The notes beneath the pieces were generated by a model. It was not told the origin of the DNA. It did not search any database and worked only from the letters and a program-made list of their open reading frames with translations. Below, in pieces: positions 49,305 to 60,887 of a DNA stretch of 64,000 bases. Origin of the DNA: Sweltsa coloradensis (lineage: Eukaryota; Arthropoda; Insecta; Plecoptera; Chloroperlidae); NCBI GenBank assembly GCA_024449915.1, contig JAMZAV010005024.1, forward strand, positions 1 to 64,000, in the 5' to 3' direction. The position numbers and the translations under genes were made by a program. Position 1 is the stretch's first letter; each line of letters starts with the position of its first letter.

Positions 49305-49659
49305 GTAAGTGACTTTTATGCTATAACTTCTTGCTTTGGTAAACTGAAAGTGTACTGAACTTTATTTCATGAGAAGTGATAGAACGCAAGGCCTACCTAC
49401 ACGCAATGCCATGATATCGCCATAGCCTACCGTCACCGGTACTGAATGACTAGAGCCTATCCAACCTAGGCCTAACCTATATTAATGTCTATGATGTAGG
49501 GCCTATCACTTTGTTTCTTATTCATTCCAAAGATTGGCATACCTAATAGTAAATAGCAGCAACTAGTTAGGTCAGTGATATTAACATTCATAATAGTAGT
49601 AATAGGTACATAATTTGGTGTATTTTAAAAATAAATCATAAGGTGTTTCATAGGCCTAC

Positions 49660-50252
49660 TGTTCACGCCGATGTTCTTGTTTAGAATAGTATAGTTTCTA
49701 GGTTTGTTTATATTTTTGCGTATCATCTCTTGTATTTCTCGTTGTGATCTGATTCACCCTGGTTACCCTCTTTTCCCCTCTTCTTGACTAGTTTTTCTGT
49801 CATCTCTTCTCTCGCGATTAGACCTCGCGAGTCAGTTGCCCGTCTACCTTCACAGGGTGAAGTCTGTGCTCTTGGCTGCTCCGAGAGCAAATCAATCTTC
49901 GATTCTCAGTCATATTCAGTGCGAAGTGTACAGTGCACCAGTTCATCTCCGTTCTAAAGTTCGCCCGACTTCCAGTCCACACTCAAGCTCACAGTTCGTT
50001 CGCCATCCAGTTCATACTGCAGTCTTGGGTTCGATGCTTCCAGGCACATTTTCTTACTTCATTCTATTTCCTTCCAAGCTCGAGCTCTTTAATTCTTTCC
50101 TATCTGTTACGTGGTGTGCTCACCAACTACGTCACCACGCTTACCCTGCTCTGAACTTCATTTCACACCCGCACTACTCTTAGGGTAAGTTCATTGCTAA
50201 ATTCAATTATACAGTCCCAAAATACCATTTTCTAAAGGCCACGGCCCCCCCA
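49660..50252 (+). repeat. 5' LTR of BEL/Pao element 2
   Basis: 593 bp, beginning TGTTCACGCCGATG and ending CGGCCCCCCCA. It aligns end to end with 54863-55462, with small indels. Plus-strand open frames in it are incidental and recur in the other LTR. Confidence 0.93.
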
Positions 50253-50257
50253 TGTTT

Positions 50258-50275
50258 TGGTCCTCCGGGCCGAGA
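50258..50275 (+). promoter_or_regulatory. Primer-binding site of BEL/Pao element 2, possibly tRNA-Tyr
   Basis: TGGTCCTCCGGGCCGAGA begins 5 nt after the LTR. It resembles the complement of the tRNA-Tyr 3' end (TGGTCCTTCGAGCCGGA as I remember it), with about two mismatches in the first 15 bases. The tRNA assignment is tentative; the position and TGG start support the site itself. Confidence 0.6.
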
Positions 50276-50825
50276 TATTATCAGTTTCAATCATCTTTTG
50301 GTAATCCTTCTCGTTTGCACTGTGCTATCCTGTTCATTCCGGCTTAGACGCCCCATGTTCATTTCTCTTTTATGATGTACGCTTATGGTTCCCATTCGCT
50401 CTCTCTGGCGTGTGAACCATTGTTCTCCGTTTGTCCGTGATAATCAGGGGAATTCTAATTAAATTGTATCGATCTGTCTTTTCTTGTTTGTTGTATGCTT
50501 TGCATAATTCAGTTTTATTATGCAAGCATATTCTCGTCACAAATCATGTCTTAGTGAATTTTCTCGATCTCTTCTCGTCGCGCGCAATCACACGCGCACT
50601 CTCATTGTAGTGACACGTCATTCCGTCTCCTCGGGCGCATTACAAATTTTCTCGTCCGTGTTTACGATTTATTACGTAATATTTTCGCTCAGTTATGACA
50701 TCGGGTCCATTGATCCCTCTTTTTGATGTACGTCTAGTTACAAGGGTAACATTGTTTACGTATTTCTCGCTCGTTTTTTCTCTACTTTCTTGTAAATTGT
50801 TGTTTTTTGTATTTTCTTGTTCACA
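50276..50825 (+). other. 5' untranslated leader of BEL/Pao element 2
   Basis: T-rich sequence between primer site and gag start. The short open frames here have no Gag-like features. Confidence 0.55.
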
Positions 50826-52080
50826 ATGGCTAAACAACTTCTTTGGAACAGAAGAAGCTCGTATAGACGTGAACTCGTTTTTGCCTCCGTCCAGCGAACT
50901 TACAATGCTTTCGCAAATCTCAAACCTGAAGAGGTTGACTCGGTCAGACCTCGGTTTGAAGATTTGTCTACATTGAAATCGAATTTTCAGAATTCATTGG
51001 CAATCGCTGACTTAAATGCCCAAGTTACTGCGCCTGCTAACCCCATTGAGGTGGATAAGGTATACGACTTTTTCGAAACAGTGTTGTATGCAGCTCAATC
51101 TAGGTTTCTTGCCGCCAAAAAAACTCGATCAAAGCCAGTCCATAACTGCAGCTGCAGCTGTGGCTCAAACGACGATAGCCAAATCTTCAATCACGTTGCC
51201 TACCATTGATCTTCCTACGTTCTCAGGAGATATTTCTCGTTGGCCAGAATTTCTATTCACTTTTTAAATCTCTAATTGACGAAAATGAATCTCTCAACAA
51301 TGTTCAGAAATTTCATTATTTGAAAACCTCTTTATCTGTATCTGCACTAGCTACAATATCTGGTTGTCAAATCTCCAACGAAGGCTATCCGCTCGCTTTT
51401 CAAGCTTTGGTATCTCGATATCAGAACAGTCGGTTGTTAGCCAGTCTGTACGTTCAAAGGATTTTAGATTTCACACCCTTTGAAATCCGCATCTCACGCA
51501 GGTTTTGCAAAGTTTCCTCGCAGTACACGGGAATTCTGTCGATGCTCTGAAATCCTTAGAATTCCCCGACTTGGGTGATTTCTTGTTACTCCTCGCTCAC
51601 GTTGGCCAACCTTGACCGTCAACTCGTAAAGCTTTCGAGAGTAAACACTCCTCGCACGCGACACCGACGTACAGCTCCGTTATTGGCTTCATTGAAGAGC
51701 AGTCTCGTACTCTTGAGTTTGCGCGGTAGGCAAACAACCGACTAGTGGTGTCAAATCTCCTCAAAGGATTAATTCTCTTCTCGCGGCTCAAGAAACCGCT
51801 CCCCCCTCTGCCTCCTGGCGCGTGCCTTCTGACACCACGCGGCCTAGTATTAAGCAACATTCCTGCCCTTTTTTGAAAAAGCACCTCACACCCTCTATCG
51901 ATGCGAGGTCTTTCGAAACCAATCTTTTGATGATAAGTACCGCACGTTGCGACACCTGCAGCGATGCTTCAATTGCTTAGGCTCGCACTTAAAAAAATCA
52001 ATGCACTTCGAAGAGTGCCCTGCAATATTTGTGGCAGAAATCGTCACCACTCCATGTTTGCATTCGACAACCGTTGCTGT
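50826..52080 (+). pseudogene. BEL/Pao Gag with zinc knuckles, element 2 (broken)
   Basis: The start is the ATG at 50826 (MAKQLLWNRRSSYRREL), about 550 nt after the primer site. The Pao core follows (LPTIDLPTFSGDISRWPEF, then SLIDENESLNNVQKFHYL) across a frame change near 51205-51260, and VSRYQNSRLLASLYV matches the conserved core. Two knuckles are visible in different frames at 51955-52060: CFNCLGSHLKK and CNICGRNRHHSM. Several frameshifts break the gene, so this copy cannot make full Gag as written. Confidence 0.85.
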
Positions 52081-52199
52081 ACCCCACGGCACTCTCCGGG
52101 CAATGCCCCTCTCTCTCGGGACGTCCAATCATCATCTCTTGGCGTCAGCTCTTCACCTCCCAGTCCCGGGTTTTCTTCGAACCGAGTACTCTCGTGCCA

Positions 52200-52985
52200 C
52201 TATCGCGATACCCGAGATAGTCAACCCACAGTGTTTGCTGGGTACCGTGCGCGCGCTCATTCGGGATTCTCTTGGTCACCTTCAACCCTTTCGCGCGGTG
52301 GTGGACCCCTGGCTCTCAGGTCTCCACCATCTCTCAGTCGTTGGTGAGGAAGCTAGGCCTGAAGATGCACCCCTGCCGCTCCGATCTGTCAGGCATAGGT
52401 CTTTGCTGCCGCCTCTGCTCGCGGAAACGTGCGCTGCACTATCGCTTCCCGCCTCTCTCCCAACCGTACTCTCCATGTTGAGGCTCTGGTTTTAACCGAC
52501 CATCACCAGTCACCTCCCGACTTCTCAAGTCGCACGCGAAGTGTTTCGAACGCTTCCGTGGCATGTATCTTGCTGATGATCGTTTTCACAGGGCCTGATC
52601 AAGTAGACTTTCTACTTGGCGCCGACCTCTATCCAGAGATTCTGAATAGAGCCGGTGAGCAGGTCCGTGGGCACAACCCTACGGCCTCAACACCATGTTC
52701 GGTTGGATAGTCTGGGCCAAACTCGCTCTTTAGTAACGTCTTCCGACCCTCCTGTGTCTCTCTTCGCCGGCTCCTCGACCCTCGAGCGCAATTTTGCGCC
52801 TCTTTTGGGAGACGGAAGAAACTCCTCGCCCTCCGGAAGTAGATCCTGAGGATCAGTTATGGGGAAAGTCCCCTTTCCCCGAGTCTCACTCCCGCGACTC
52901 ATGTGGGCGTTACTCTGTGGCTCTCCCGTTTAAGCCATCTCGTTCCTTCTCTTTGGGCGTAATACCCCTCCCCATCGACTCAAGA
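52200..52985 (+). pseudogene. BEL/Pao protease and start of Pol, element 2 (broken)
   Basis: Protease signatures are VDPGSQVSTISQSLVRKLGL across a frame change (about 52300-52360; here DPGS stands where DSGS is usual) and VDFLLGADLYPEIL (about 52600). The pre-RT linker reads RFWETEE, PEVDPEDQ and GRYSVALPFKPS (52795-52945). The sequence then jumps near 52970 to RNase H end sequence, so the RT is missing. The DPG reading could be a sequence error. Confidence 0.8.
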
Positions 52986-54730
52986 CTTTTCGTTGCTACT
53001 CGCGTCGTGAAGTACTCGAGAGCACGTCGCCCACTGACTGGGCCCACGTGCGTTCTGAGGAAAAACCCGCAGACTGCGCCTCTCGAGGCTTATCCCCGTT
53101 TAGCTTCTTGAACCATCCCTGTGGCTTTCTGGACCTGGTTTCCTCGGCTCTGCTCCTGAGCAATGGCCCGACCCCAACTTTCATTGGCTTCCGATTCTGA
53201 GCTCCTCGATCTGAAGCCCGCGGTCACTCTCGTCGCTCGCGGGTTTAAGACCTGGGGCCCTCTCTTGGAGAACTTTCAGAAGTTTCCCAGTCTCCTCAAG
53301 GGTCAACATGTGTTTGCTTGGGTTTTCCCTTCGCTCGCCTCCTGCTTGCAAAGCGTTCGAATGCTCCTCCCCCCCCGTGGTCCCGTGGGACCCCCAGAGG
53401 CTGAAGGATGCTCTAGATCTCTTCATACGACTCACCCAGCATCATTACTACACCTTGGATTTCCGCCAACTTCGCGAGATCAACCTCTGTCACCCCGGCT
53501 CGCCTCTCTCAAGCGTTTGTCGACCCCTCCGGTTTTTTCAGGGTGGCGGACGATTGCGTCATTCTTCTCTTAACGAAGACGCTCGTCATCCTCTCCTTCT
53601 CCCCAAGGAAGCACACTTATCGCTCCTGATCTGCGATCATTACCATAAGGGTTTCATTACATTCTGGTCCCCGAACCGTTCAGGCATTGATCCAGCAATC
53701 CTACTGGATCATGTCCTTGCGCGGTCTGCTTCGGCAACGATCCATCGTTGTCTCACCTGTCATAAATTCGTGCCAAGCCTTTTCCAACCTCCGATGGCCG
53801 ATCTTCCCGCGCCCCGGGTGAAAAGCTCTAGAGTTTTCTCCCATGTCGGGACCGATTTTGCGGGCCCTTCATGGTGAAAACCAGCACTCGCCGGAACGCA
53901 CCTCTCACCAAAGGTTATCTCTGCATCTTCGGTGTATGGCCACCAAGGCAGTTCATTGGAGATTGGGTTTTTGAGCTGTCCATGAAGCCTTCCTTTCCTG
54001 CTTCGATCGCTTTCTCTCGAGGAGAGGTCTTCCCCCCCACATCTATTCCGACTGTGGGAGGAATATGTGGGAGCTGCTAGCAGCTGCGTGAAGTCCACGA
54101 CTCTCTTTCACTCTCTAAAGAGCCGATCTTTACTTCTCTCGCTTCCCGTCGTGTCCAATGGCACTTCAACCTCCGTATGCTCCCAATTTTCGGCGGCCTT
54201 TGGGAGGCAGTAGTAAAGTCTGCGAAATCACCCCTTTTACCGTCTCATCGGAGACACCTCCCTCACCATGAGGAGTACCTACGTTGTTTCGCCCGCATTG
54301 AAGCCGTGCTCCCAGTCGTCCTTTATGCGCCTCCCTCAGAAGATCCAGCTGAAGGTGTCGATTACCTCAGTCCTGGCCATTTTTTGATTTGGCACTCCCC
54401 TGCTTTCTCCCCCCGAACACCTTTGGTTGAAACATCAAACCCTTAGCTCGGTGGGACCGTATTCAGCAAAATTTACCAAACCTTTTTGGCAACGTTGGGC
54501 AACCGAATACCTCCACACACTGATGCAACGCAACAATGGGTTCGTGGGGGCCCCGATCTCAAAGTTGGAGACATCGTTTTTTTTTTCTCGGGGCCCCTTC
54601 CAGCCCCCTCTCTTGGCCGATCGGGCGAGTGGAAGCTCTCTTTCCTGGTCGAGATGGTGTTTCCCCCCGTCGCCTCCGTTCGTTTTGGCGTCTGGGGTTC
54701 TTTCCCGACCAGTTAATAAAAAATGGTAAC
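52986..54730 (+). pseudogene. BEL/Pao RNase H end and integrase, element 2 (broken)
   Basis: The first residues FVATRVVK and EENPADCASRG belong to the RNase H end. The integrase zinc region (53600-53770) has LICDHYHKG and HRCLTCHKF. The DDE core begins RVFSHVGTDFAGP (first D, about 53850), with further D and E regions in other frames (the NFGGLWEAVVKSAK-type segment at 54185-54225 holds the E). The tail WQRWATEYLHTLMQR (about 54490) matches the Pao C-terminus. At least six frame changes are needed. Confidence 0.84.
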
Positions 54731-54845
54731 CCTCCCCTTTTGCTTACCCGCCAAAAGAGATGCTCGTATCGTTTTCCTTCGTTTTATATTGTTAGTTTTC
54801 TTGTTGTTCTTGGGTTCTAGTTTAAAAAATGATTTCCTTTCATTT

Positions 54846-54862
54846 TTTGGTGGGCGGTAATA
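54846..54862 (+). promoter_or_regulatory. Polypurine-like tract of BEL/Pao element 2
   Basis: TTTTGGTGGGCGGTAATA abuts the 3' LTR. It shares GGTGGGCGGTA with element 1 at the same place, which suggests that the two elements are related and prime plus-strand synthesis alike. Confidence 0.65.
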
Positions 54863-55462
54863 TGTTCACGCCGATGTTCTTGTTAGAATAGTATAGTTTC
54901 TAGGTTTGTTTATATTTTTTGCGTATCATCTCTTGTATTTCTTTGTTGTGATCTGATTCACCCTGGTTACCCCTCTTTTCCCCCCTTCTTGACTAGTTTT
55001 TTTTGTCATCTCTTCTCTCGCGATTAGACCTCGCGAGTCCCGTTGCCCGTCTACCTTCACAGGGTGAAGTCTGTGCTCTTGGCTGCTCCGAGAGCAAATC
55101 AATCTTCGATTCTCAGTCATATTCAGTGCGAAGTTTTACAGTGCACCAGTTTTATCTCCGTTCTAAAGTTCGCCCGACTTCCCGTCCACACTCAAGCTCA
55201 CAGTTCGTTCGCCATCCCTTCATACTGCAGTCTTGGTTCGATGCCTTCCAGGCACATTTCTTACTTCTTCTATTTCCTTCCAACTCGAGCTCTTTTAAAT
55301 TTTTTCCTATCTGTTACGTGGTGTGCTCACCAACTACGTCACCACGCGTACCCTGCTCTGAACTTCATTTCACACCCGCACTACATCTTAGGGTAAGTTC
55401 AGTTGCTAAATTCAATTATAACAGTCCACAAAATACCATTTTCTCAAGCCACGGCCCCACCA
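54863..55462 (+). repeat. 3' LTR of BEL/Pao element 2
   Basis: 600 bp, partner of 49660-50252. It ends CGGCCCCACCA and is followed by the CCTAC target duplication. Confidence 0.93.
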
Positions 55463-55584
55463 CCTACAATGGGTCCCAGTCTCTTGCCCTACAAAGGGCT
55501 TAAATATAAACCTGCTGATAATATTGTATTAATTCTTGTGACAAGGTATTTTAGCGAGATTCTTAAAAAAAAGTTTTTTTACAG

Positions 55585-55803
55585 GTGTTTGGAGGGAACA
55601 TTCCTCTTCTAGAGCCACTTTCCTCTCATCAATGACCTGACGACAACATCAACTTGGCCAACCCAAGACAGGATGCTGGCGCCTTGGAGATCCGCAACCA
55701 GCTGATCCAAACGTTTTTTCGTAGCTTCCTTCTCCAAGCAGCTCTCAAAGGTTCACTTGATGGAACAATACCAGTATCAAAATTATCAATATCCTATTCA
55801 TAG
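55585..55803 (+). pseudogene. Harbinger transposase terminal exon (damaged)
   Basis: A T-rich acceptor (GTTTTTTTACAG) precedes the exon, and the first base completes the codon split at exon 3. The C-terminal family pattern is clear in one frame: NIPLLEP and then RQDAGALEIRNQLIQTFF. Two lesions separate it from a working end: the frame slips by one base in GGAGGGAACATT near 55598, and an in-frame TGA follows about 15 codons later. The nearest stop in the matching frame is near 55803. Confidence 0.75.
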
Positions 55804-55928
55804 TCCGGAGGGCCAAGTTTATATAACATACGTTTGCAGTCACCTCTAATAAGTGTTATTTGGATATCAGGCAAGTTTTTATGGAGACACTCTCCCCCAT
55901 TTCAAAATGTATGTTTCTACCTTTAAAG

Positions 55929-56650
55929 TAGGGTTGTGCGAGTAGAATACCCAAAAATTTAAGTCGAGTATTGAGACTCCAAATCGCTTTCCTCAATATG
56001 CGGTACGGGTAATGTATTTTAGTGATCGTCAAGCCGCCGTCGCCGGCACGTTAGCCTATAGTTATAAGTTCGCCAACAGTAAGCGCTGCAAGTCTTTTGA
56101 GCCTAGCAAGCCTATATTAACCTAACACAAGAGAGTGGCCATACTGGCATACGGAGCCATGTTTTTTGCCAATGTCAAATTTTTTAGTTTCGTCAACTGT
56201 CGTAAAAGTAAACAATTTTGCTTGAAACAGACGTAACCAAGTTTAATCTGTTGCAGGCCACATTTGGTTTACAAACCTGTTTCAAGCCAAATTTGTTTAC
56301 TTTTACTACAGTTGACGAAACTAAAAAAGTGACATTGGGAAAAACATGGCTGCCGTATGCCAGTATGGCCACTCTCTTGTGTTAGGTTTAAAATAGGCTC
56401 GCTATTTGGGTCCTAGCAGGCTAGGGCCTACTTCTGGAGATGACTTTTACAAAATGCCTGTTTTTTTAAATTGCACACGGAAATAGGTAGGACCTAGGCC
56501 TAATGATGGTTTAATTTCTAAACTTTTTTCTTACTTGATCGTTGAATCTCGATATTTGCTCGATCTCGCTCGAATTTTAAAATGTAGATCCTACTTTAGA
56601 CTCGGAATCGAACTGGACTCGGACAAAAAATAAAGAATTACACAGCCCTA
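55929..56650. mobile_element. hAT-like non-autonomous element with nested hairpin
   Basis: The left end TAGGGTTGTGCGAG and the complement of the right end (TAGGGCTGTGTAAT) have the hAT look. Flanks CTTTAAAG and CTTAAAGA resemble a slightly altered 8-bp duplication. About 720 bp long, non-coding. A separate inverted-repeat element lies inside (56120-56387). Confidence 0.65.
56117..56390. mobile_element. Hairpin MITE with long arms and TTA duplication
   Basis: The element (56120-56387, 268 bp) consists of two arms of about 110 bp that are complementary nearly throughout (ACCTAACACAAGAGAGTGGC and on through TTTCGTCAACTGT). The central spacer is short. It is flanked by TTA on both sides (56117-56119 and 56388-56390), a TWA-type duplication. 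A transcript would fold into a long hairpin. Confidence 0.83.
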
Positions 56651-57212
56651 CTTAAAGATGATTTTTATTGCTCATCATCTCTATTATTGTACAAGGCTAT
56701 TCGAGACTATGAGTGGTGTTAGAGGGACTATGAAAAACGATTAGGCTTCAGAAAAACTTATGCAATGTAATATAATTATATATATTGAAGATACACTTAT
56801 ATGCAGAATCCTCGTAGAGCCACACGTTTTGGGCTAACGTAGGCCTACCATATCCCACTGCGAAAGTTTTTCTTACCTTTGAACAACAATTTGCTGACCT
56901 TTCAATTTTTATTATAATTTCAAGCAATGCTAAGTACGAATACTAACTAACCTATAGAGGGGGGAGTGGCCTAGAAAACAATATTTCCCAAATACAGGCA
57001 ATGATTAGGCATATAAAGTTACATTTTTCATATTGGTTGATGTTTATATCTAGGGGGTGCAAAAAACCAAGAAGTTGGTTAAAAAAAGTAGACGCTACAA
57101 AGTGCTATATTTAAAATAAAATGAAACTGCTAAATTCCATTTAAAAAAAATGCTCTTTTCGCTCATCTCTAGTAAAGGACCGGGTATTTTTAAAAATAGA
57201 CCCACTAGTATA

Positions 57213-59639
57213 ACAAATGTGGAGGGATGTATGTGCGGTTCCAGGTTTTGGTTCCGGTTCTGGGTATAAAGTACCCGATTTTTCGGTTCCGGTTCCGGAT
57301 ATTTTGTTTAAAAAATAAAAAAATAAATAAATTTCTAAAACAGGAACCTAGGCCCTACCCCAATATCATCTACCACCTCAGAAACGCGATCACTTTAACA
57401 AAGTTACAATCATTCATTTTACGAAAAAATCAACATGGACGAAAAATAAAATAAAAATGCTGCGGTTGCAAGTCTCGTATGGAAGTCAATTAATTTTTTA
57501 AGTTCACTAAACTAGTAGAGAAATCGTTTAAAAATACAACAGTTTACGACAGAAGTAGGGTTAAATCAATCGTAACGATTTGTAGTTAACGTCGTATTTC
57601 GTTTGTGCTGCACCTGAAAAACAATATTACGATGCATATAAGGCATACAAATTACCTCGAAAAATACCAAAGTGAGAAACTAAAGGTCCTACCCAATAGG
57701 GAATATTCCACTTCCGCCAAATACTTGTACGAATAATTTTTTAGAAGAAGTATTTCGTCCCGATTACAAATATGTACTTTGTTTTTCCGTGAAATAATAA
57801 TCCAGTGATTTATAGCCGTTTAAAAAGCAGCAGTTTTTTAAAGCGGCAAAAACGACTGTGACGTCAGAACTGTGTTGATCCAACGCCGTCTGGATAAACA
57901 TACATCCAGACCAAAGATGTTGGAATAGTATTATAGTAGGATCGAGATATACATCGGGGACGGCGGTGTTTTAAACAAAGCAGCGCCTAGCGTAGCCTAC
58001 AGAAATGTAAACAGATGGCGGACTTTTTTACATTTAACGCCTAGCCAAAAAACGAGAAAAGTTGACATTGCAATCAAAAAACCAAAACTGAAAAAGTCCT
58101 AAGTCTAGGCCTAGACGTAAAAAATTTTTTTATAATAAAAACAGTCTAGGCCAATCGTTCCTGTAGGATATGGGCCCTTGGTATGTGAATACTAAAATTA
58201 CTCACTTGACAAGCCCTAGCTTAACTTGCCACCCTAGGCCTGCAATTTCATGTTCTGACAAACCCCCGCACAAAAAACCTTACTTTGATGACTATTAAAG
58301 CCTATTGTAGAAAAAGAATACCATGATAGTCCTAGGCTATCAAAAATTCAAGACAAAATGCTCGTTATTCTTTATCCAATGATCTCGCGAAATCTCCTGT
58401 TCACATACGAAAAAAGAAAAACAAAAAACGGTGAAAATGTACATCCCTGGGGGAGTTGTTTGTGTTGAACGGATGGGCGAGCACCGCCGTCTGTATGTAA
58501 ATATGTACAAATATACGTACATTTAGTTTCCAATTGGCCTTAAACTCAACACCAGTTATGACGTAGTAACCGTCCAAAGATGGCGAAACGCTCGTTTTTG
58601 GCGCGCAAACTGGGGGTCCAATTTACTTCTTGTTTAAATTACACAAAAACATTTTTTTTAAATAAAAAAGTGCAGTGACTATTAGACATGAATAAGAATT
58701 AAAAAAAAATATAAAATATTAAGTGGAATATTCCCTATTATATTACAAAATACCAGGCCTAGTATAACTTAAGTTTGGACCAGTGGGTTGCCACTTTCAA
58801 GGATTTCATCGTTTTTAAAGGGATTTGAAAGTATCTCAAGGATGCCAGGATTTTTGGCAAAATCTTATGATTTCTTACCGTAGCCCCTAGTTAAAAATAC
58901 ATGAAATTAATACATTATTTTAATTCAGCCTAAAAGGAAATCAACAGTTGGTGGGGCCTAATAAAAACATCAGAAGCGCCAGTTAATAGCAATAATTAAC
59001 CCGTGAGTGTAGAAAAGACTCAATTGTGAAAACTATAACTTAATACATATGCTAAGAAAATTCAGATTCTTATGTAAATATTATGTAATGTTTAGTTAAA
59101 TTCTAAAAAATCAATCTGGCATAAGGCATTATCATATGGAATCCTAAAAATTTTTTGGATAATTCCTTCATGGAATAATGTGCAAGATACTACCGTAAAT
59201 AGCTATTTTCAAGGTTTTCTCATGATTTTTGAAGTATCTTTAAAGGATAAAAATAATTACTTGGTGGCAACCTTGGTGTGGACAAAAACATTGCGTCAGT
59301 CTAAAGGTGGTGTTTACTTGTTTTATTCGACAGTCGAACACTGGTCGTCAAACTCGGGAGAAACGATCTACATAGCGGTGTCGACACAACCCAAAGCCTC
59401 CTGCAGATATGCGCAGTCTGTATTGCGCACGAGTGTGGAACTAGCAGCGAGTGTTGTGGCGACAGCCGGATGGAATCTTGAGCCAGCGCCTTCTACTGGC
59501 GAGACGTAGTGATTTACGCGCGTGATTCAAAATACACGGAACCGAACCGAAGGCGGTTCCAAATTGTTGCGCTTCGGTTCAAGTACTAAATACCAGAACC
59601 ACATTGAAATTTCGGGTACCCGCACACCCCTACGAATGG
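57213..59639. mobile_element. hAT-like element remnant of about 2.4 kb
   Basis: The right end, read inward on the minus strand, begins AGGGGTGTGCGGGTACCCGA, and the left end begins GGAGGGATGTATGTGCGGTT, similar apart from a few extra bases. Possible 8-bp duplications are ACAAATGT (57213-57220) and ACGAATGG (59632-59639), six of eight matching. GGTTCCGGTTCC-type repeats occur near both ends. No transposase was recognised. It contains the nested element at 57699-58735. Confidence 0.5.
57697..58737. mobile_element. Non-autonomous element with 15-bp inverted repeats and TA duplication
   Basis: GGGAATATTCCACTT at 57699 is repeated in inverse at the end (AAGTGGAATATTCCC to 58735), with TA on both sides. 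The length is 1,037 bp. No coding sequence was recognised inside. The inner GGAATATTCC is itself palindromic. Confidence 0.78.
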
Positions 59640-60887
59640 GATTTTTATTTTAATTCAAAGTTTTGGGCCCAACACTTTGCCATGTCACCCGACAAGTGAC
59701 ACCTAAACTAAGGCTACCTATAGGCACTATTGCCAACTCTGCAAACATGGCGCGCTCCGGCAGCCGTCATTAAAACCCATTTCATTTTAGATTAAGGGAG
59801 TGGGATGTTTTGGGTTTAGGGGTCCCCCATTGAAATCAATTTGTGTAAGTGGGTAGTTTTTTTAAAATAAATTTATTTTTACTATTTATTTTATTATTCA
59901 AACGTGCTGAAATAGCAATACTATATACTATATACAGAGTCGTATTATGCAAATAACGCAAGTAAGTATTTGGTAAAAATTAGTTTTTATAAAAACTTGT
60001 ACCACATACACCCGGAGCATGCAGTTTACTATTAGTGTCGGCAATGTAGTATATAGCCTAATAGGCTATTTTAACGAATTGTGTTCATTATAGAAATAGA
60101 AATGCTGGTTAGTTTCAGGCCTACATATCGTTAACTTTTGGCATTCCTATTAAGCAATATCTAATATTTTTTATTTGGATATAAAAAATTGTGTTGTGTT
60201 TTGGGCTACCAGTGAGTTGAGACTGCAAACGTATGTTAAAAAACTTGTCCCCAGGTCATTGTTGTTAATACTGTGAATGTTGATTTTATTAATTTAGATA
60301 GGCTATATTCACTCTTTCCTTATACCCCAATATAGTAAATATATCCAATATATCTTCCAAGCAGAAGGTCCAGGGGTTCGATTCCGCTAAAGTCAGAAGT
60401 TTTTTTAAACTCTTATTTGGATTTGGGTCTCATTCTTGTGTTAGGGTTTGTAAACGGGGGATTTTGGGAGCCGTCCTAAAACAAAACAAAATAAATTCAG
60501 AGTTGTTCTTATTGGCCTTGTTGATTCAGGGTGGATCCGGGGGGTGTTCGAACTGTCATACACTGATTGCATATATTTCTATTAAAATATCGATTCTTGG
60601 TTGGTTTTTGATTACTCGTCGTTTGCGTCGGTGCCCTCACGGTTGGCTTAGTCGCTTTGGCTTATTGTCCCCCACTTAAAATCAGTTATATAACTGAGTG
60701 GGTAGACTCTAAATACGATTTTTGTTTTTAAATTTTAAATTTATTAGATTACCTGGTGCCATAAATCATAGTGTTTAGAATTTGAGTATCAAATATAAAC
60801 GAATAATGGGAAAGTAATGAGTAATGAATGACTCATGAGTTATGAGATTATCAAGTTCTTTGCCACAAGGCAGGCTTTAGTGTCGAC
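59640..60887. other. No gene recognised; weak repeats and a tRNA-like scrap
   Basis: Two similar blocks (GTCCCCCA...AAATCA...GTGGGTAG) occur at about 59828-59872 and 60667-60708. At 60360-60402 the string AGAAGGTCCAGGGGTTCGATTCC resembles a tRNA anticodon-stem and T-arm segment followed by a T run, but no complete tRNA can be built from the surrounding bases. It may be a tRNA-derived SINE scrap. Confidence 0.4.

Larger units (their letters stand above)
49660..55462 (+). mobile_element. BEL/Pao LTR retrotransposon 2, RT-deleted
   Basis: Two LTRs (49660-50252 and 54863-55462) with TG...CA ends are flanked by a perfect 5-bp duplication CCTAC (49655-49659 and 55463-55467). Internal order is gag, zinc knuckles, protease, then directly the end of RNase H and integrase. 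The RT and most of RNase H are deleted near 52970. It lies in intron 3 of the Harbinger transposase, same strand. Many frameshifts occur, some in C runs. Confidence 0.94.
45551..55803 (+). pseudogene. PIF/Harbinger transposase (HARBI1-like), four exons
   Basis: The gene is split into four exons (45572-45998, 47728-47997, 49076-49304, 55585-55803) with GT/AG introns whose phases agree for exons 1-2 and 2-3. The DDE nuclease would cut and move Harbinger elements; in vertebrates a domesticated form is HARBI1. The triad D, D, E is present in exons 2 and 3. Exon 1 is damaged by a microsatellite and a small deletion, and exon 4 by a one-base loss and an in-frame TGA. Introns contain MITEs, a LINE fragment and a BEL/Pao element. 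It is either a decaying transposon gene or, less likely, a host copy with sequence errors. Confidence 0.82.

Noticed and set aside
49836..50183. Plus-strand frame of 115 residues
   Set aside because: It lies in the BEL/Pao LTR and recurs in the other LTR with frame changes, so it is not a conserved protein.
59180..59509. A 109-residue plus-strand gene
   Set aside because: It lies in the terminal part of the hAT-like remnant, and I recognise no family pattern.
60360..60402. A tRNA gene
   Set aside because: It has a T-arm-like string and a following T run, but no matching acceptor, D or anticodon arms in the adjoining sequence.
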